Shown in pieces: positions 15,776 through 21,380 of a DNA stretch of 27,427 bases. The position numbers were made by a program, and so were the translations under genes. Source of the DNA: a virus; the IMG/VR virus record IMGVR_UViG_3300025000_000359, positions 1 to 27,427 of that record; one strand, given 5' to 3'. The notes below the pieces were generated by a model that was not told the DNA's origin, ran no database searches, and saw nothing but the letters and a program-made list of their open reading frames with translations. Position 1 is the stretch's first letter, and every line of letters begins with the position of its first letter.

Positions 15776-16223
15776 TTCTGCGGTCCCCTTTGGTTATTGG
15801 GCAAAACATGTTGTTTTCGATTTTTTCGACCAGCTTGGTCATTACCTGGGTGCTCATATGGATGATGCCGGCCAGCTCGTTGGCGAGCTTCTGATAGTTC
15901 TCGACCAGCAGCACATTGCTCTCGTAATTCCGGACGACCGCCTCGAAACGCTTGTCCTGCTGGGAGATGATCTGCATCATCTGGCGTTTGAATTCGGCCA
16001 TCTCTTCCTGGTGCCGGGCCTCGGTCCTGCCCCGTTCTTCGACGATCTGCGACTGGCGGAGACCATCCGCCTTGACCGCCTCCAGCCGCTCCCGCTCGGA
16101 GCGTCGGTGGTCGGAGTACATAAAGGCCATGATCAGGCTCGGCCCGCCCATGCAGATAATGATGATCCCCGGCGCACCGAGGGTCTTGATGATGGTATCA
16201 AGCAGTCCAAGCTCAGGATTCAT
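15765..16223 (-). CDS. Membrane-anchored coiled-coil protein (spanin- or holin-associated candidate)
   Basis: This is a 152-aa protein. A single hydrophobic segment lies at residues ~14-36 (TLGAPGIIIICMGGPSLIMAF), then a long charged coiled-coil (ERERLEAVKADGLRQSQIVEERGRTEARHQEEM, quoted in part) to about residue 100, and a mixed C-terminus with one Cys (MFCPITKG). N-terminal membrane anchor plus coiled-coil is the layout of inner-membrane spanins (Rz type), which connect the inner to the outer membrane for the last step of lysis. No Rz1-like lipoprotein frame is clear within or beside it. It lies in the lysis region, two genes after the transglycosylase. The assignment is inference from topology and place. 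Confidence 0.5.
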   Translation of the reverse strand: MNPELGLLDTIIKTLGAPGIIIICMGGPSLIMAFMYSDHRRSERERLEAVKADGLRQSQIVEERGRTEARHQEEMAEFKRQMMQIISQQDKRFEAVVRNYESNVLLVENYQKLANELAGIIHMSTQVMTKLVEKIENNMFCPITKGDRRNGV

Positions 16224-16436
16224 TTACCTTGCCTTCTCCCATAGTTGCTGGCAATCCCTGCACCGGGTGCAGCCGGGGGCGGCCAGCCTGCGCCCTGCCG
16301 GTATCTCGTAGCCGCAATCCTCGCAGTGGGTGTTGCTCAATGTCGAGTTGCGGGTGTTCTCTTGCCGCCATATGTCTAACGCCTGCTGCTGGTAATAGGC
16401 GTCCAGATCCTGGGCGCGGTCGAACTGATCCGGCAT
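16224..16436 (-). CDS. TraR/DksA-type zinc finger protein
   Basis: This 70-aa protein (MPDQFDRAQDLDAYYQQQAL) has the four-cysteine DksA/TraR pattern: CEDCGYEIP followed by GCTRCRDCQ. Short TraR-type proteins in phages and plasmids bind the secondary channel of RNA polymerase and alter promoter choice without ppGpp. The start shares a base with the upstream stop (TAATG). It is embedded in the lysis block, as in several Mu-like siphophages. Effect on the host transcription is inferred from the family. Confidence 0.88.
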   Translation of the reverse strand: MPDQFDRAQDLDAYYQQQALDIWRQENTRNSTLSNTHCEDCGYEIPAGRRLAAPGCTRCRDCQQLWEKAR

Positions 16437-16594
16437 TACTTGCCAAGAGCCTTCTCAATTTTATGGCCGATGCCGACCAGGGCCAGCGCCGCGGTCAACT
16501 GTTGCAGCCCCGCCTCGGTATCGCCGTTCATCAAACTCACCAGGCCAAGTCCGGCCGTACACACGACGGCGAGCCATGTTTTCCATCCCTTCAT
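16436..16594 (-). CDS. Small membrane protein, holin-like candidate
   Basis: Starting at the ATG at 16594 (MKGWKTWLAVVCTAGLG) this encodes 52 aa. The longer frame upstream overlaps the lysozyme gene, and AGGAG sits ahead of this ATG, which also overlaps the lysozyme stop as ATGA. Two hydrophobic segments (WLAVVCTAGLGLVSL, ALALVGIGHKI) are separated by a polar NGDTEAGLQQLT loop, and a charged C-terminus follows. Its position right after the transglycosylase makes it a holin or holin-helper candidate. No holin family signature is certain. Confidence 0.6.
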   Translation of the reverse strand: MKGWKTWLAVVCTAGLGLVSLMNGDTEAGLQQLTAALALVGIGHKIEKALGK

Positions 16595-17070
16595 TTCTTT
16601 TTCTCCTGGGCGAGAGAGGCATGCCGGCCGGTGATCTCCGGCAGCGACATGGTGATAAACTCCCACCGGTCGGTGGGCAGCTTGGCCCGTTCCGCCAGTT
16701 GCTGGGCGCGGAGGATGTTCCCCGGTCCGGCGTTATAGCTGCCGAGCATGAAGCGGATGCGCTCGATGCCGTTCTCCTCTGCCCAGACATTCCAGCACTG
16801 CCGGTCGTAGGCGATGCCGAGCCGGATATTGGTATGCGGTAAATGAGGGTCACCGCCGAGCGTTGCCGCCATATCCGCCGCCGTGTCGGGCATCAGCTGC
16901 ATGATTCCGAACGCCCCGGCCGGAGATACCGCTTCCGGATTCAGGCCCGATTCGGCGATAGCCTGGGCCTTGAACCACTGCCAGGGCACGATCTTCGCAT
17001 AAAAAAACTCCAGGGCATACACCTGGAAGTAACGGTCGTAACAGTTGGAATATTGTCGTGGTCCCTGCAT
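16591..17070 (-). CDS. Lytic transglycosylase (endolysin), SLT family
   Basis: The start is set at the ATG at 17070 (MQGPRQYSNCYDRYFQVY) with GGGGGA ahead. The open frame goes further up but with no good ribosome site. The 159-aa product has the SLT signature: catalytic E40 in AIAESGLNP, AFGIMQLMPDTA at 53-64 and YNAGPGN at 112-118. It cleaves peptidoglycan between MurNAc and GlcNAc, forming anhydro ends. No signal peptide is visible, so it needs a holin to reach the wall. It leads the late transcript after the hairpin-rich region. Confidence 0.93.
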   Translation of the reverse strand: MQGPRQYSNCYDRYFQVYALEFFYAKIVPWQWFKAQAIAESGLNPEAVSPAGAFGIMQLMPDTAADMAATLGGDPHLPHTNIRLGIAYDRQCWNVWAEENGIERIRFMLGSYNAGPGNILRAQQLAERAKLPTDRWEFITMSLPEITGRHASLAQEKKK

Positions 17071-17100
17071 GCTTCCCCCATCAGTCGGTGAACCAGGCAA

Positions 17101-17129
17101 CCGGGATGGCCCGTGGTGGGCCACCCCGG
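17101..17129. promoter_or_regulatory. Strong hairpin ahead of the lysis genes
   Basis: CCGGGATGGCCC (17101-17112) pairs with GGGCCACCCCGG (17118-17129), twelve positions with one G-T pair, loop gtggt. A GGCAACC repeat flanks it on both sides. It lies between the presumed late promoter and the lytic transglycosylase start. There is no T-run, so it is more likely a leader structure of the late message than a plain terminator. Confidence 0.5.
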
Positions 17130-17227
17130 CAACCAGTCGGAGATCAGAATGTCAGTGGTAGATATAGGGGAATTATGGGGGTGGGGTAAGACTGAGTTGT
17201 TTCAGGTGTTGGGGTGCGGGGAGGGTG
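17130..17227 (-). promoter_or_regulatory. Probable Mor-dependent late promoter region
   Basis: No gene is seen here. On the minus strand it carries AT-rich blocks CATAAT and TATATC among C-rich runs and no good -35 box. Mor-type activators use promoters with weak -35 sites, and this lies just downstream of mor and ahead of the whole late block, so it is the natural place for the late promoter. The exact site is not defined. Confidence 0.4.
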
Positions 17228-17257
17228 AAGGGATCGCGCGCGGGCGCGCGATCCCTT
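17228..17257. terminator. Perfect 13-bp GC-rich hairpin after mor
   Basis: AAGGGATCGCGCG (17228-17240) and CGCGCGATCCCTT (17245-17257) are perfect complements with a four-base loop CGGG. It lies about 150 bases after the mor stop. No T-run follows in either direction, but the stem is strong enough to stall polymerase. It separates the early operon from the late promoter region, so it is probably the early-operon terminator. Confidence 0.6.
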
Positions 17258-17270
17258 AGTTGAGGTTTGC

Positions 17271-17400
17271 TCAGATCAGTTCACGGGCCTGGTCGATGGT
17301 TTTATTGATGTTGTCGAAGATCAGGCCCAGGCCGAACGCACCTTTTTCGGTGATGCCGTCATACTGGCCGTCGTGGGCCAGGGCCGGCGCAACAGCACCA
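17271..17400 (-). pseudogene. Possible gene remnant between mor and the terminator
   Basis: A minus-strand frame ending in TGA at 17271 reads AHDGQYDGITEKGAFGLG and then IFDNINKTIDQARELI, which looks like the C-terminus of a real protein. No ATG, GTG or TTG exists in this frame after the mor stop; the nearest (ATG at 17362) is in another frame. So it may be a gene truncated by deletion or frameshift, or chance. Family not recognised. Confidence 0.3.
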
Positions 17401-17407
17401 GCAGGCC

Positions 17408-17731
17408 TTAAAAGAGTCGCAACTGTCTGTCCTCGCCAGGCTCCTGGCCGAGGATGTTATAGACGTGCCGTTCGGACAGGCCATACTTCCTGGCCAGGTC
17501 GACAACCGACACGCCGCCCTTATCGTATTCCGCCCGGATCTGCCGATCGCGCCACACCACCAGCCAGCGGCGATGGCCGTACAGCCGGGCAGGCGTCCCG
17601 TCGAACAGCTCGGATATCTGCAGCGCCAGCCGCACCCCGACCTTTTCGGCGAGCATGCGCAGATCGCCCTTTAGCTCAACCACCGCAGGCAGGGCTTCAT
17701 CCGGCAGTTTATCGATGGTGTAGCTGCTCAT
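17408..17731 (-). CDS. mor: Mor-type transcription activator
   Basis: The start is the ATG at 17731 (MSSYTIDKLPDEALPAVV), overlapping the gemA stop as ATGA. The 107-aa product matches the Mor/C family: an N-terminal dimerisation part (GDLRMLAEKVGVRLALQISELFDG), a middle RLYGHRRWLVVW strand region and a C-terminal HTH (VSVVDLARKYGLSERHVYNIL). Mor activates the middle promoter in Mu, which leads to C and then late genes. No separate C gene is visible after it in this phage, so this Mor probably turns on the late operon directly. Confidence 0.92.
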   Translation of the reverse strand: MSSYTIDKLPDEALPAVVELKGDLRMLAEKVGVRLALQISELFDGTPARLYGHRRWLVVWRDRQIRAEYDKGGVSVVDLARKYGLSERHVYNILGQEPGEDRQLRLF

Positions 17732-18165
17732 TCGTCTACTCCCGCGCCCACTTGCCGTTTTTTCAGATCGGTGATCAGGACATGCAGCTGATGCGGATCC
17801 GTCACCCACTCGAACCGCTCGACCCCGAATTGCCGTTTGCACCGGCTATGCAACTTGTCCATGCCGTAGCCGAGAGAATTCCACATCGCCAGGACCTTGC
17901 GCTGCTGGGCGGCGGTGGGGCCCGGCTTGATGGTGATATAATTGCCGTCCCGCCGTATCTGCCCGGGCGCGGGGGCTGAGCCCTTCTTCGGCTTCCAGCC
18001 CTTGGCCCGGAAGAGATCGAGGAGCTGCTCGGCCTGGCGGCCGGTGAGCTCCTTGGCGCTTGCGGCCTTGAAGTGCAGGGCGAGGATATCGCGATAGGTA
18101 TCGTCGGTCAGCTGCAGCTCTTTTTTGGCGATGTGAATTTTGGCCAGTTGGGCTTTAGTTGGCAT
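17728..18165 (-). CDS. gemA: GemA-like (DUF1018) regulatory protein, gp16 family
   Basis: This 145-aa protein (MPTKAQLAKIHIAKKELQL) matches GemA/DUF1018. It has the DDTYRDILALHF motif, the GRQAEQLLDLFRAKGW segment, then TAAQQRKVLAMWNSLGYG. In Mu, gemA affects host gene expression and DNA supercoiling during lytic growth. GGAGG lies about ten bases ahead of the ATG, and it ends in the ATGA overlap with mor. The gemA-mor pair at the end of the early operon is the normal arrangement in transposable phages. Confidence 0.92.
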   Translation of the reverse strand: MPTKAQLAKIHIAKKELQLTDDTYRDILALHFKAASAKELTGRQAEQLLDLFRAKGWKPKKGSAPAPGQIRRDGNYITIKPGPTAAQQRKVLAMWNSLGYGMDKLHSRCKRQFGVERFEWVTDPHQLHVLITDLKKRQVGAGVDE

Positions 18166-18167
18166 GG

Positions 18168-18611
18168 TTAGCTTTCCTCCTGGATCTCATCAGTCCATGA
18201 CAGTCGACTTTCCGACAAAGCGCGATCACATTCCGGGCAAAGGCTTGCAGCACCGCCAATCAACACCCCGCAGCCACCACAAATCCGTTGTTTATCGACA
18301 TGATAATTTTCAAACCTGATCTTATCGCCGATAGCGATGACGATAACCCGGCCCTGCAAAGCCTCTCCATTGGCACAGCTGCAGAGATTTGAATGGGTTA
18401 CCATCGCAAAAAGAAACTCGGTAACCATCAAAGGACGATGCTTGCCGTAACCGTTACGAAAATGGATCTCGTCAAACCTCCGGTTCCATCCATCATCGTT
18501 GAAAATTCGTTTATGCCAGTAGGCAGTATCCTGTCGATACTCCATGGTCTTATTGCCCGATGCGATCAAGTCGAACCACGTGCGGTGAAGAGTGAGGTGT
18601 AATATTGGCAT
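18168..18611 (-). CDS. ASCH-domain protein with C-terminal zinc ribbon
   Basis: This is a 147-aa protein. The N-terminus MPILHLTLHRTWFDLIASGNKT followed by EYR is the ASCH (PUA-like) start; K21 and E24 lie in the conserved G-x-K-x-x-E-x-R motif (GNKTMEYR). ASCH domains bind RNA or modified nucleotides; some are nucleoside hydrolases. The C-terminal ~40 residues hold four cysteines as ICGGCG and LCPECD, a zinc ribbon. It is in the semi-essential early region, where phage host-takeover and anti-defence genes usually sit. It overlaps the upstream gene by a shared base (TGATG). Target unknown. Confidence 0.82.
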   Translation of the reverse strand: MPILHLTLHRTWFDLIASGNKTMEYRQDTAYWHKRIFNDDGWNRRFDEIHFRNGYGKHRPLMVTEFLFAMVTHSNLCSCANGEALQGRVIVIAIGDKIRFENYHVDKQRICGGCGVLIGGAASLCPECDRALSESRLSWTDEIQEES

Positions 18612-19168
18612 CAGTCCATCCCCTTGATGATCGTTGGGATACTATTCAAATGTATAGTATCGGCTGCAGCGCCATGCGTTGCGTCCCAGTCCCGCCGGGC
18701 TTTTTCCAATGGATCGAGCGAGGCGTCGGCAGGCCTGGTCCGGGTATAGGTTTTTGCCGCCTCGGTTTTGGTCTCCGTCTGGCGGGTGGTCTCGGTGGCC
18801 AGGTCATAGGCGACCTTGCTCAGATAGACATGGCCATTCGGCAAGGGGAGACTCAGGCTGCCCCGCCGCTCGACCATCTGCTCCATGGCCTGCGCCCAGA
18901 TCCGCGCCGGGCAGTCGCGATCGATACGGCCCTGGACGTGGACAAAACCCTTGCCGGTGAGAGCCTCAACTTCCAGCGCCAGCCGCAGGGCCTTCTTCCA
19001 GGTGAGCCCGTGCTGGCCCGGGCGGAAGAGGGAAATGTAACCCAAGGCGATTTCCGGCAGCGGTGCCGGCAGACGGCTGATGACCAACAAGGTCTCGCGG
19101 CAGTTGGCATCATTCGTCCAGCTTTCAGCGCTGCCTACGGCTGCGCAGGATGGGCATGTCAGTTTCAT
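18611..19168 (-). CDS. CxxC-containing early protein, family of transposable phages
   Basis: Starting at the ATG at 19168 (MKLTCPSCAAVGSAESW), this 185-aa protein begins with a zinc-binding CPSC. A helical core follows: LPAPLPEIALGYISLFRPGQHGLTWKKALRL (in part) with an LFRP motif, then AMEQMVERRGSLSLPLPNGHVYLSKV. Proteins with this CPxC start and LFRP core recur in the early operons of Mu-like siphophages, with no proven function. The C-terminus (TETKTEAAKTYTRTRPAD) is polar and probably disordered. The ATG shares a base with the stop of the tiny gene before it (TGATG). Confidence 0.72.
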   Translation of the reverse strand: MKLTCPSCAAVGSAESWTNDANCRETLLVISRLPAPLPEIALGYISLFRPGQHGLTWKKALRLALEVEALTGKGFVHVQGRIDRDCPARIWAQAMEQMVERRGSLSLPLPNGHVYLSKVAYDLATETTRQTETKTEAAKTYTRTRPADASLDPLEKARRDWDATHGAAADTIHLNSIPTIIKGMD

Positions 19169-19643
19169 CAGATCCTCTTCCATTTGCAGATATTGCCGTG
19201 CTTGTCCTTGCACCAGTCGCCGCGCGCCTTGCGGCACCACTCGATCGGACAACCGGAGCCGGCCGGATAGGCGATACAGCCGGGGAGCTCGACCGAGACG
19301 TTTTCTTTTGCCTGGGTGCTCTCCTCGGTTTTGACCATGACTTGTCACCTATCAGCCTGGCCGTATCGAGAATGGCGGCGGCGTCTTCGAGCTCCATCCA
19401 GCCGAGGACAGGGACATCCAGGGTTGCCCCTTCGGCATCGCACCATTGCTCGCCGTCATGGTAGCCCGGCCAGAGAAAGAGAATCTCATCGCCCAGCCGC
19501 AGCAGCACAGTCATGTCCGAGTCCGGCAGCGTGTCGGTTAGCCAATTTTGTTTTTTCAATGGTTCCAGCTTGTCGTAGGCATCGAGAACGGCCGCTGCAT
19601 ACGGGTCACGTTCCTCAATCGGTTTCAATTTTCGTATTGCCAT
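19125..19643 (-). CDS. Early protein with an extended, overlapping C-terminus
   Basis: The start is the ATG at 19643 (MAIRKLKPIEERDPYAAAVLD) with GGAGGGAG ahead. Residues 1-100 look genuinely coded (LGDEILFLWPGYHDGEQWCDAEG, VPVLGWMELEDAAAILDTARL, quoted in part). From about residue 102 the sequence becomes Arg/Ser/Ala/Pro-rich (KPRRAPRQKKTSRSSSPAV) and overlaps the whole next gene (19168-19338) in another frame and the beginning of the one after. That is what a lost stop or a frameshift near 19340 would give: the native protein was probably ~100 aa. The total is 172 aa as read. Function not recognised. Confidence 0.6.
   Translation of the reverse strand: MAIRKLKPIEERDPYAAAVLDAYDKLEPLKKQNWLTDTLPDSDMTVLLRLGDEILFLWPGYHDGEQWCDAEGATLDVPVLGWMELEDAAAILDTARLIGDKSWSKPRRAPRQKKTSRSSSPAVSPIRPAPVVRSSGAARRAATGARTSTAISANGRGSDETDMPILRSRRQR
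19168..19338 (-). CDS. Tiny cysteine-rich early protein (56 aa)
   Basis: The frame starts at an ATG at 19338 (MVKTEESTQAKENVSVELPG) with AGGTGA ahead. It ends at 19168, where its stop shares a base with the next ATG. It holds CIAYPAGSGCPIEWC and then GDWCKDKHGNICKWK: five cysteines in about thirty residues, well suited to bind zinc. It lies inside the frame of the gene upstream, but the ribosome site, TGATG junction and cysteine pattern make it the more convincing reading. No family recognised. Confidence 0.72.
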   Translation of the reverse strand: MVKTEESTQAKENVSVELPGCIAYPAGSGCPIEWCRKARGDWCKDKHGNICKWKRI

Positions 19644-19902
19644 TTTCTCCCTCCGTTTTAGGCTGCTCATCTTCTTCTCGGTACAAACGGCACCGCCTGG
19701 CGATCTGCCAGTCATTCATGACGACGGTGCCGTCATCGTCAGGCCCGTCCAGACCGGCAAACGCGCTGACCCGCACATAGTTTTGCGCAGGCCGGCCGTT
19801 CGTGCCGGGGACTCGTTTGATAAACTCGATGACCCGTCCTTGCCCACCGAGGCCGCACGGCCAGAGGAGTTTCGTCCCTGGCGCTAACTTTGTTGGCTTC
19901 AT
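19615..19902 (-). CDS. Small early protein, function unknown
   Basis: This is a 95-aa protein starting MKPTKLAPGTKLLWPCGLGG with GGAGG seven bases ahead. Beta-rich front (GRVIEFIKRVPGT, NYVRVSAFAGLDGPDDDGTVVMNDWQIARRC), acidic C-terminus (EEDEQPKTEGENGNTK). It overlaps the next gene by 29 bases. Its upstream gap carries alternative hairpins (19931-19975). SH3-like or nucleic-acid-binding folds would fit the strands but this is only a guess. Confidence 0.65.
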   Translation of the reverse strand: MKPTKLAPGTKLLWPCGLGGQGRVIEFIKRVPGTNGRPAQNYVRVSAFAGLDGPDDDGTVVMNDWQIARRCRLYREEDEQPKTEGENGNTKIETD

Positions 19903-19930
19903 TTGCTATCCTCCATGTAGGCTGCTTATT

Positions 19931-19975
19931 CAAACCGGCGGCACCACCCGCCGATGACCCCGGTTTGGCCGGGGT
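19931..19975. promoter_or_regulatory. Competing stems in an early-operon gap (attenuator-like)
   Basis: Three pairings are possible here. ACCCCGG (19957-19963) pairs with CCGGGGT (19969-19975). CGGCGG (19936-19941) pairs with CCGCCG (19948-19953). CAAACCGG (19931-19938) pairs with CCGGTTTG (19960-19967), and excludes the first and overlaps the second. It precedes the ribosome site of the gene at 19615-19902. Confidence 0.45.
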
Positions 19976-19988
19976 TTCGCTTTGTTAA

Positions 19989-20168
19989 TTATTCAGAAAT
20001 GGCAAGGCGCTCTCTGTATCTGGACGGTGCCCAATCGCAGACTTCATCCTCGGCAATATGCCCATATATTGCATTGCACCTTCGGAAGTGGACGCAGTCA
20101 TTACACGTTTTCCCTGCAGGCAAATCCATCTCGGCCTCTCGGCCTCTTTTGTATGGTTTTCTATCCAT
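19989..20168 (-). CDS. Tiny cysteine-rich early protein (59 aa)
   Basis: The frame starts at an ATG at 20168 (MDRKPYKRGREAEMDLPAGK) with AAGGGGA ahead, overlapping the end of the gene before by spacing only, and ends with TAA at 19989. The core CNDCVHFRRCNAIYGH with EDEVCDWAPSRYR is the pattern of a widespread small phage zinc-finger protein family, with C-x2-C, C and C-D-W-x-P-S-R-[FY]. Function not established. The product is too small for common gene finders, so it is easy to miss; I am confident it is real. Confidence 0.85.
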   Translation of the reverse strand: MDRKPYKRGREAEMDLPAGKTCNDCVHFRRCNAIYGHIAEDEVCDWAPSRYRERLAISE

Positions 20169-20170
20169 GA

Positions 20171-20383
20171 TTATTCCCCTTGATATCCACAGTTAACCGC
20201 CGACCCGTTGGCGTTCGTATTCGATCCCAGATAGTGCCCGCACGTTACCTTCTTCTTCGGATCGGTGATCATGCTCACACAGACACATTCCAGCGGGCAA
20301 TCGGCCACGGTGCAGGCCGAGGTGATGATCGCCATCCGCCGCACGCTCTGTCTTCCGTCCTCTGTCATCTGGTCTCTGCTCAT
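20171..20383 (-). CDS. Small cysteine-rich early protein
   Basis: The start is the ATG at 20383, sharing a base with the stop of the DUF3164 gene (TGATG). The 70-aa product has five spaced cysteines in a helical/turn pattern (SACTVADCPLECVCVSM), plus VTCGHYLGSN and a last one in VNCGYQGE. It is likely a metal-binding or disulfide-like small protein of the early region. Family not recognised. Confidence 0.7.
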   Translation of the reverse strand: MSRDQMTEDGRQSVRRMAIITSACTVADCPLECVCVSMITDPKKKVTCGHYLGSNTNANGSAVNCGYQGE

Positions 20384-20997
20384 CACACCCCCGAAAAATC
20401 CAGACTGATCTGGTTATAATTCCCCTCCTCATCCCGCTCATAGATGCGGTAGTAGGTGCACGAGCCGACCACCGTCACCGCGTCGCCGATCGCGTCCATC
20501 GCCTGCTTCCAGGTCGGATGCTCGATCTTCAGGGTGCGCAGGGAGAGGATCCGCTTGGCGTTGATCCGGCCCTTCTTGTCCACCTGGAAGGCGCTCTCGA
20601 CCAGGGTCCGCAGCTCCGGTCCGGCATCCTTGCTCCACTCCCTGAGGCAGGCGTCCACCAGTTCCTTCGCGGCCTGCAGGCGCTCGTCAAAGTCGAGCCG
20701 CTCACTGACCGCCCGGAGCACCTTGAACCGGCCGTCGTAGGAGGTGAGCGACAGATTGCCGCGCGCCCCGCCCAGGTCCGCCCCGTATTTTTCGGCGGAC
20801 AATTCGAGAAAGGCCTGCATGTCGCCGGCCAGCTGCCGCTTGAACTGGTCGAGGATCTCGCTTACCTCGCCGGCCTTGGCGACGACGCTCTTGACGAATT
20901 CATCCCGGGCCAGGTCGATCTCCTTGATGCTCTCGATCGGAACCAGGTGGCCGATGCCGTTCATCATGTAGCCGTCCGGCACTTTCGTTGTATCCAT
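20383..20997 (-). CDS. Internal-start DUF3164 protein (short form)
   Basis: The ATG at 20997 (MDTTKVPDGYMM) has GGAGG seven bases ahead (21005-21009), a better-than-average site, and the family normally begins at this point. The 204-aa product is the DUF3164 domain alone. Whether it is made besides the fusion is inference from the ribosome site. Confidence 0.65.
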   Translation of the reverse strand: MDTTKVPDGYMMNGIGHLVPIESIKEIDLARDEFVKSVVAKAGEVSEILDQFKRQLAGDMQAFLELSAEKYGADLGGARGNLSLTSYDGRFKVLRAVSERLDFDERLQAAKELVDACLREWSKDAGPELRTLVESAFQVDKKGRINAKRILSLRTLKIEHPTWKQAMDAIGDAVTVVGSCTYYRIYERDEEGNYNQISLDFSGV

Positions 20998-21171
20998 GGT
21001 CTTACCTCCGTAAACTTCCATCACCTTTTGCTTTATCCCAGCAGTATTGCCGGGATAGATACCGGCCACCGTCTGCGAGATGGTGGCCGGACTGTAACCG
21101 AGCCTTACGGCAACGCTGCCCTGGCTGCCTTCGGCGATGATCGCCTTACGCAGCAGATCGCGCCAATCCAT
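20383..21171 (-). CDS. HTH domain fused in frame to a DUF3164 protein
   Basis: The start is the ATG at 21171 (MDWRDLLRKAIIAEGSQGSV) with GGAGG five bases ahead; the GTG at 21177 sits too close. Residues 1-53 form a Cro-like HTH (VAVRLGYSPATISQTVAGIYPG). From residue ~59 (MDTTKVPDGYMMNGIGHLVP, then IKEIDLARDEFVKSVV) the sequence is a DUF3164 protein. This family, common in Mu-like phages, has an unclear role in early replication or host regulation. It has a conserved RFKVLRAVSERLDFDERLQAAKELVDACL-type core (in part). Usually these are two genes. Here no stop lies between them, but the second part keeps its own start and ribosome site. Both the fusion and the short form may be made. Confidence 0.82.
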   Translation of the reverse strand: MDWRDLLRKAIIAEGSQGSVAVRLGYSPATISQTVAGIYPGNTAGIKQKVMEVYGGKTMDTTKVPDGYMMNGIGHLVPIESIKEIDLARDEFVKSVVAKAGEVSEILDQFKRQLAGDMQAFLELSAEKYGADLGGARGNLSLTSYDGRFKVLRAVSERLDFDERLQAAKELVDACLREWSKDAGPELRTLVESAFQVDKKGRINAKRILSLRTLKIEHPTWKQAMDAIGDAVTVVGSCTYYRIYERDEEGNYNQISLDFSGV

Positions 21172-21379
21172 GGCCACCTCCGCACAGGCTGAGGGAACAC
21201 AGTTTTCGCACTGTCGCCAGGGTGTTCTCGGCGGCCATCACCAGTACCACCATAGCCTTGATATCACGGGGGTCGCCGTTGTCGATCATCGCCTGCAGGA
21301 CGGAGAGCTGTTCTTTCGCGTCATCGCGGCAACTGTCGAGGATCGTGTAAATTCTGTCTGTCTCCGGTGTGCTGCTCAT
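21146..21379 (-). CDS. Small helical early protein, function unknown
   Basis: This is a 77-aa protein starting MSSTPETDRIYTILDSCRD, with GGAGG nine bases ahead. It is mostly helical (AKEQLSVLQAMIDNGDPRDI, AMVVLVMAAENTLATVRKL). It overlaps the HTH-DUF3164 gene by 26 bases. No family recognised; its coding status rests on ribosome site, packing and amino acid pattern. Confidence 0.65.
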   Translation of the reverse strand: MSSTPETDRIYTILDSCRDDAKEQLSVLQAMIDNGDPRDIKAMVVLVMAAENTLATVRKLCSLSLCGGGHGLARSAA

Positions 21380-21380
21380 C

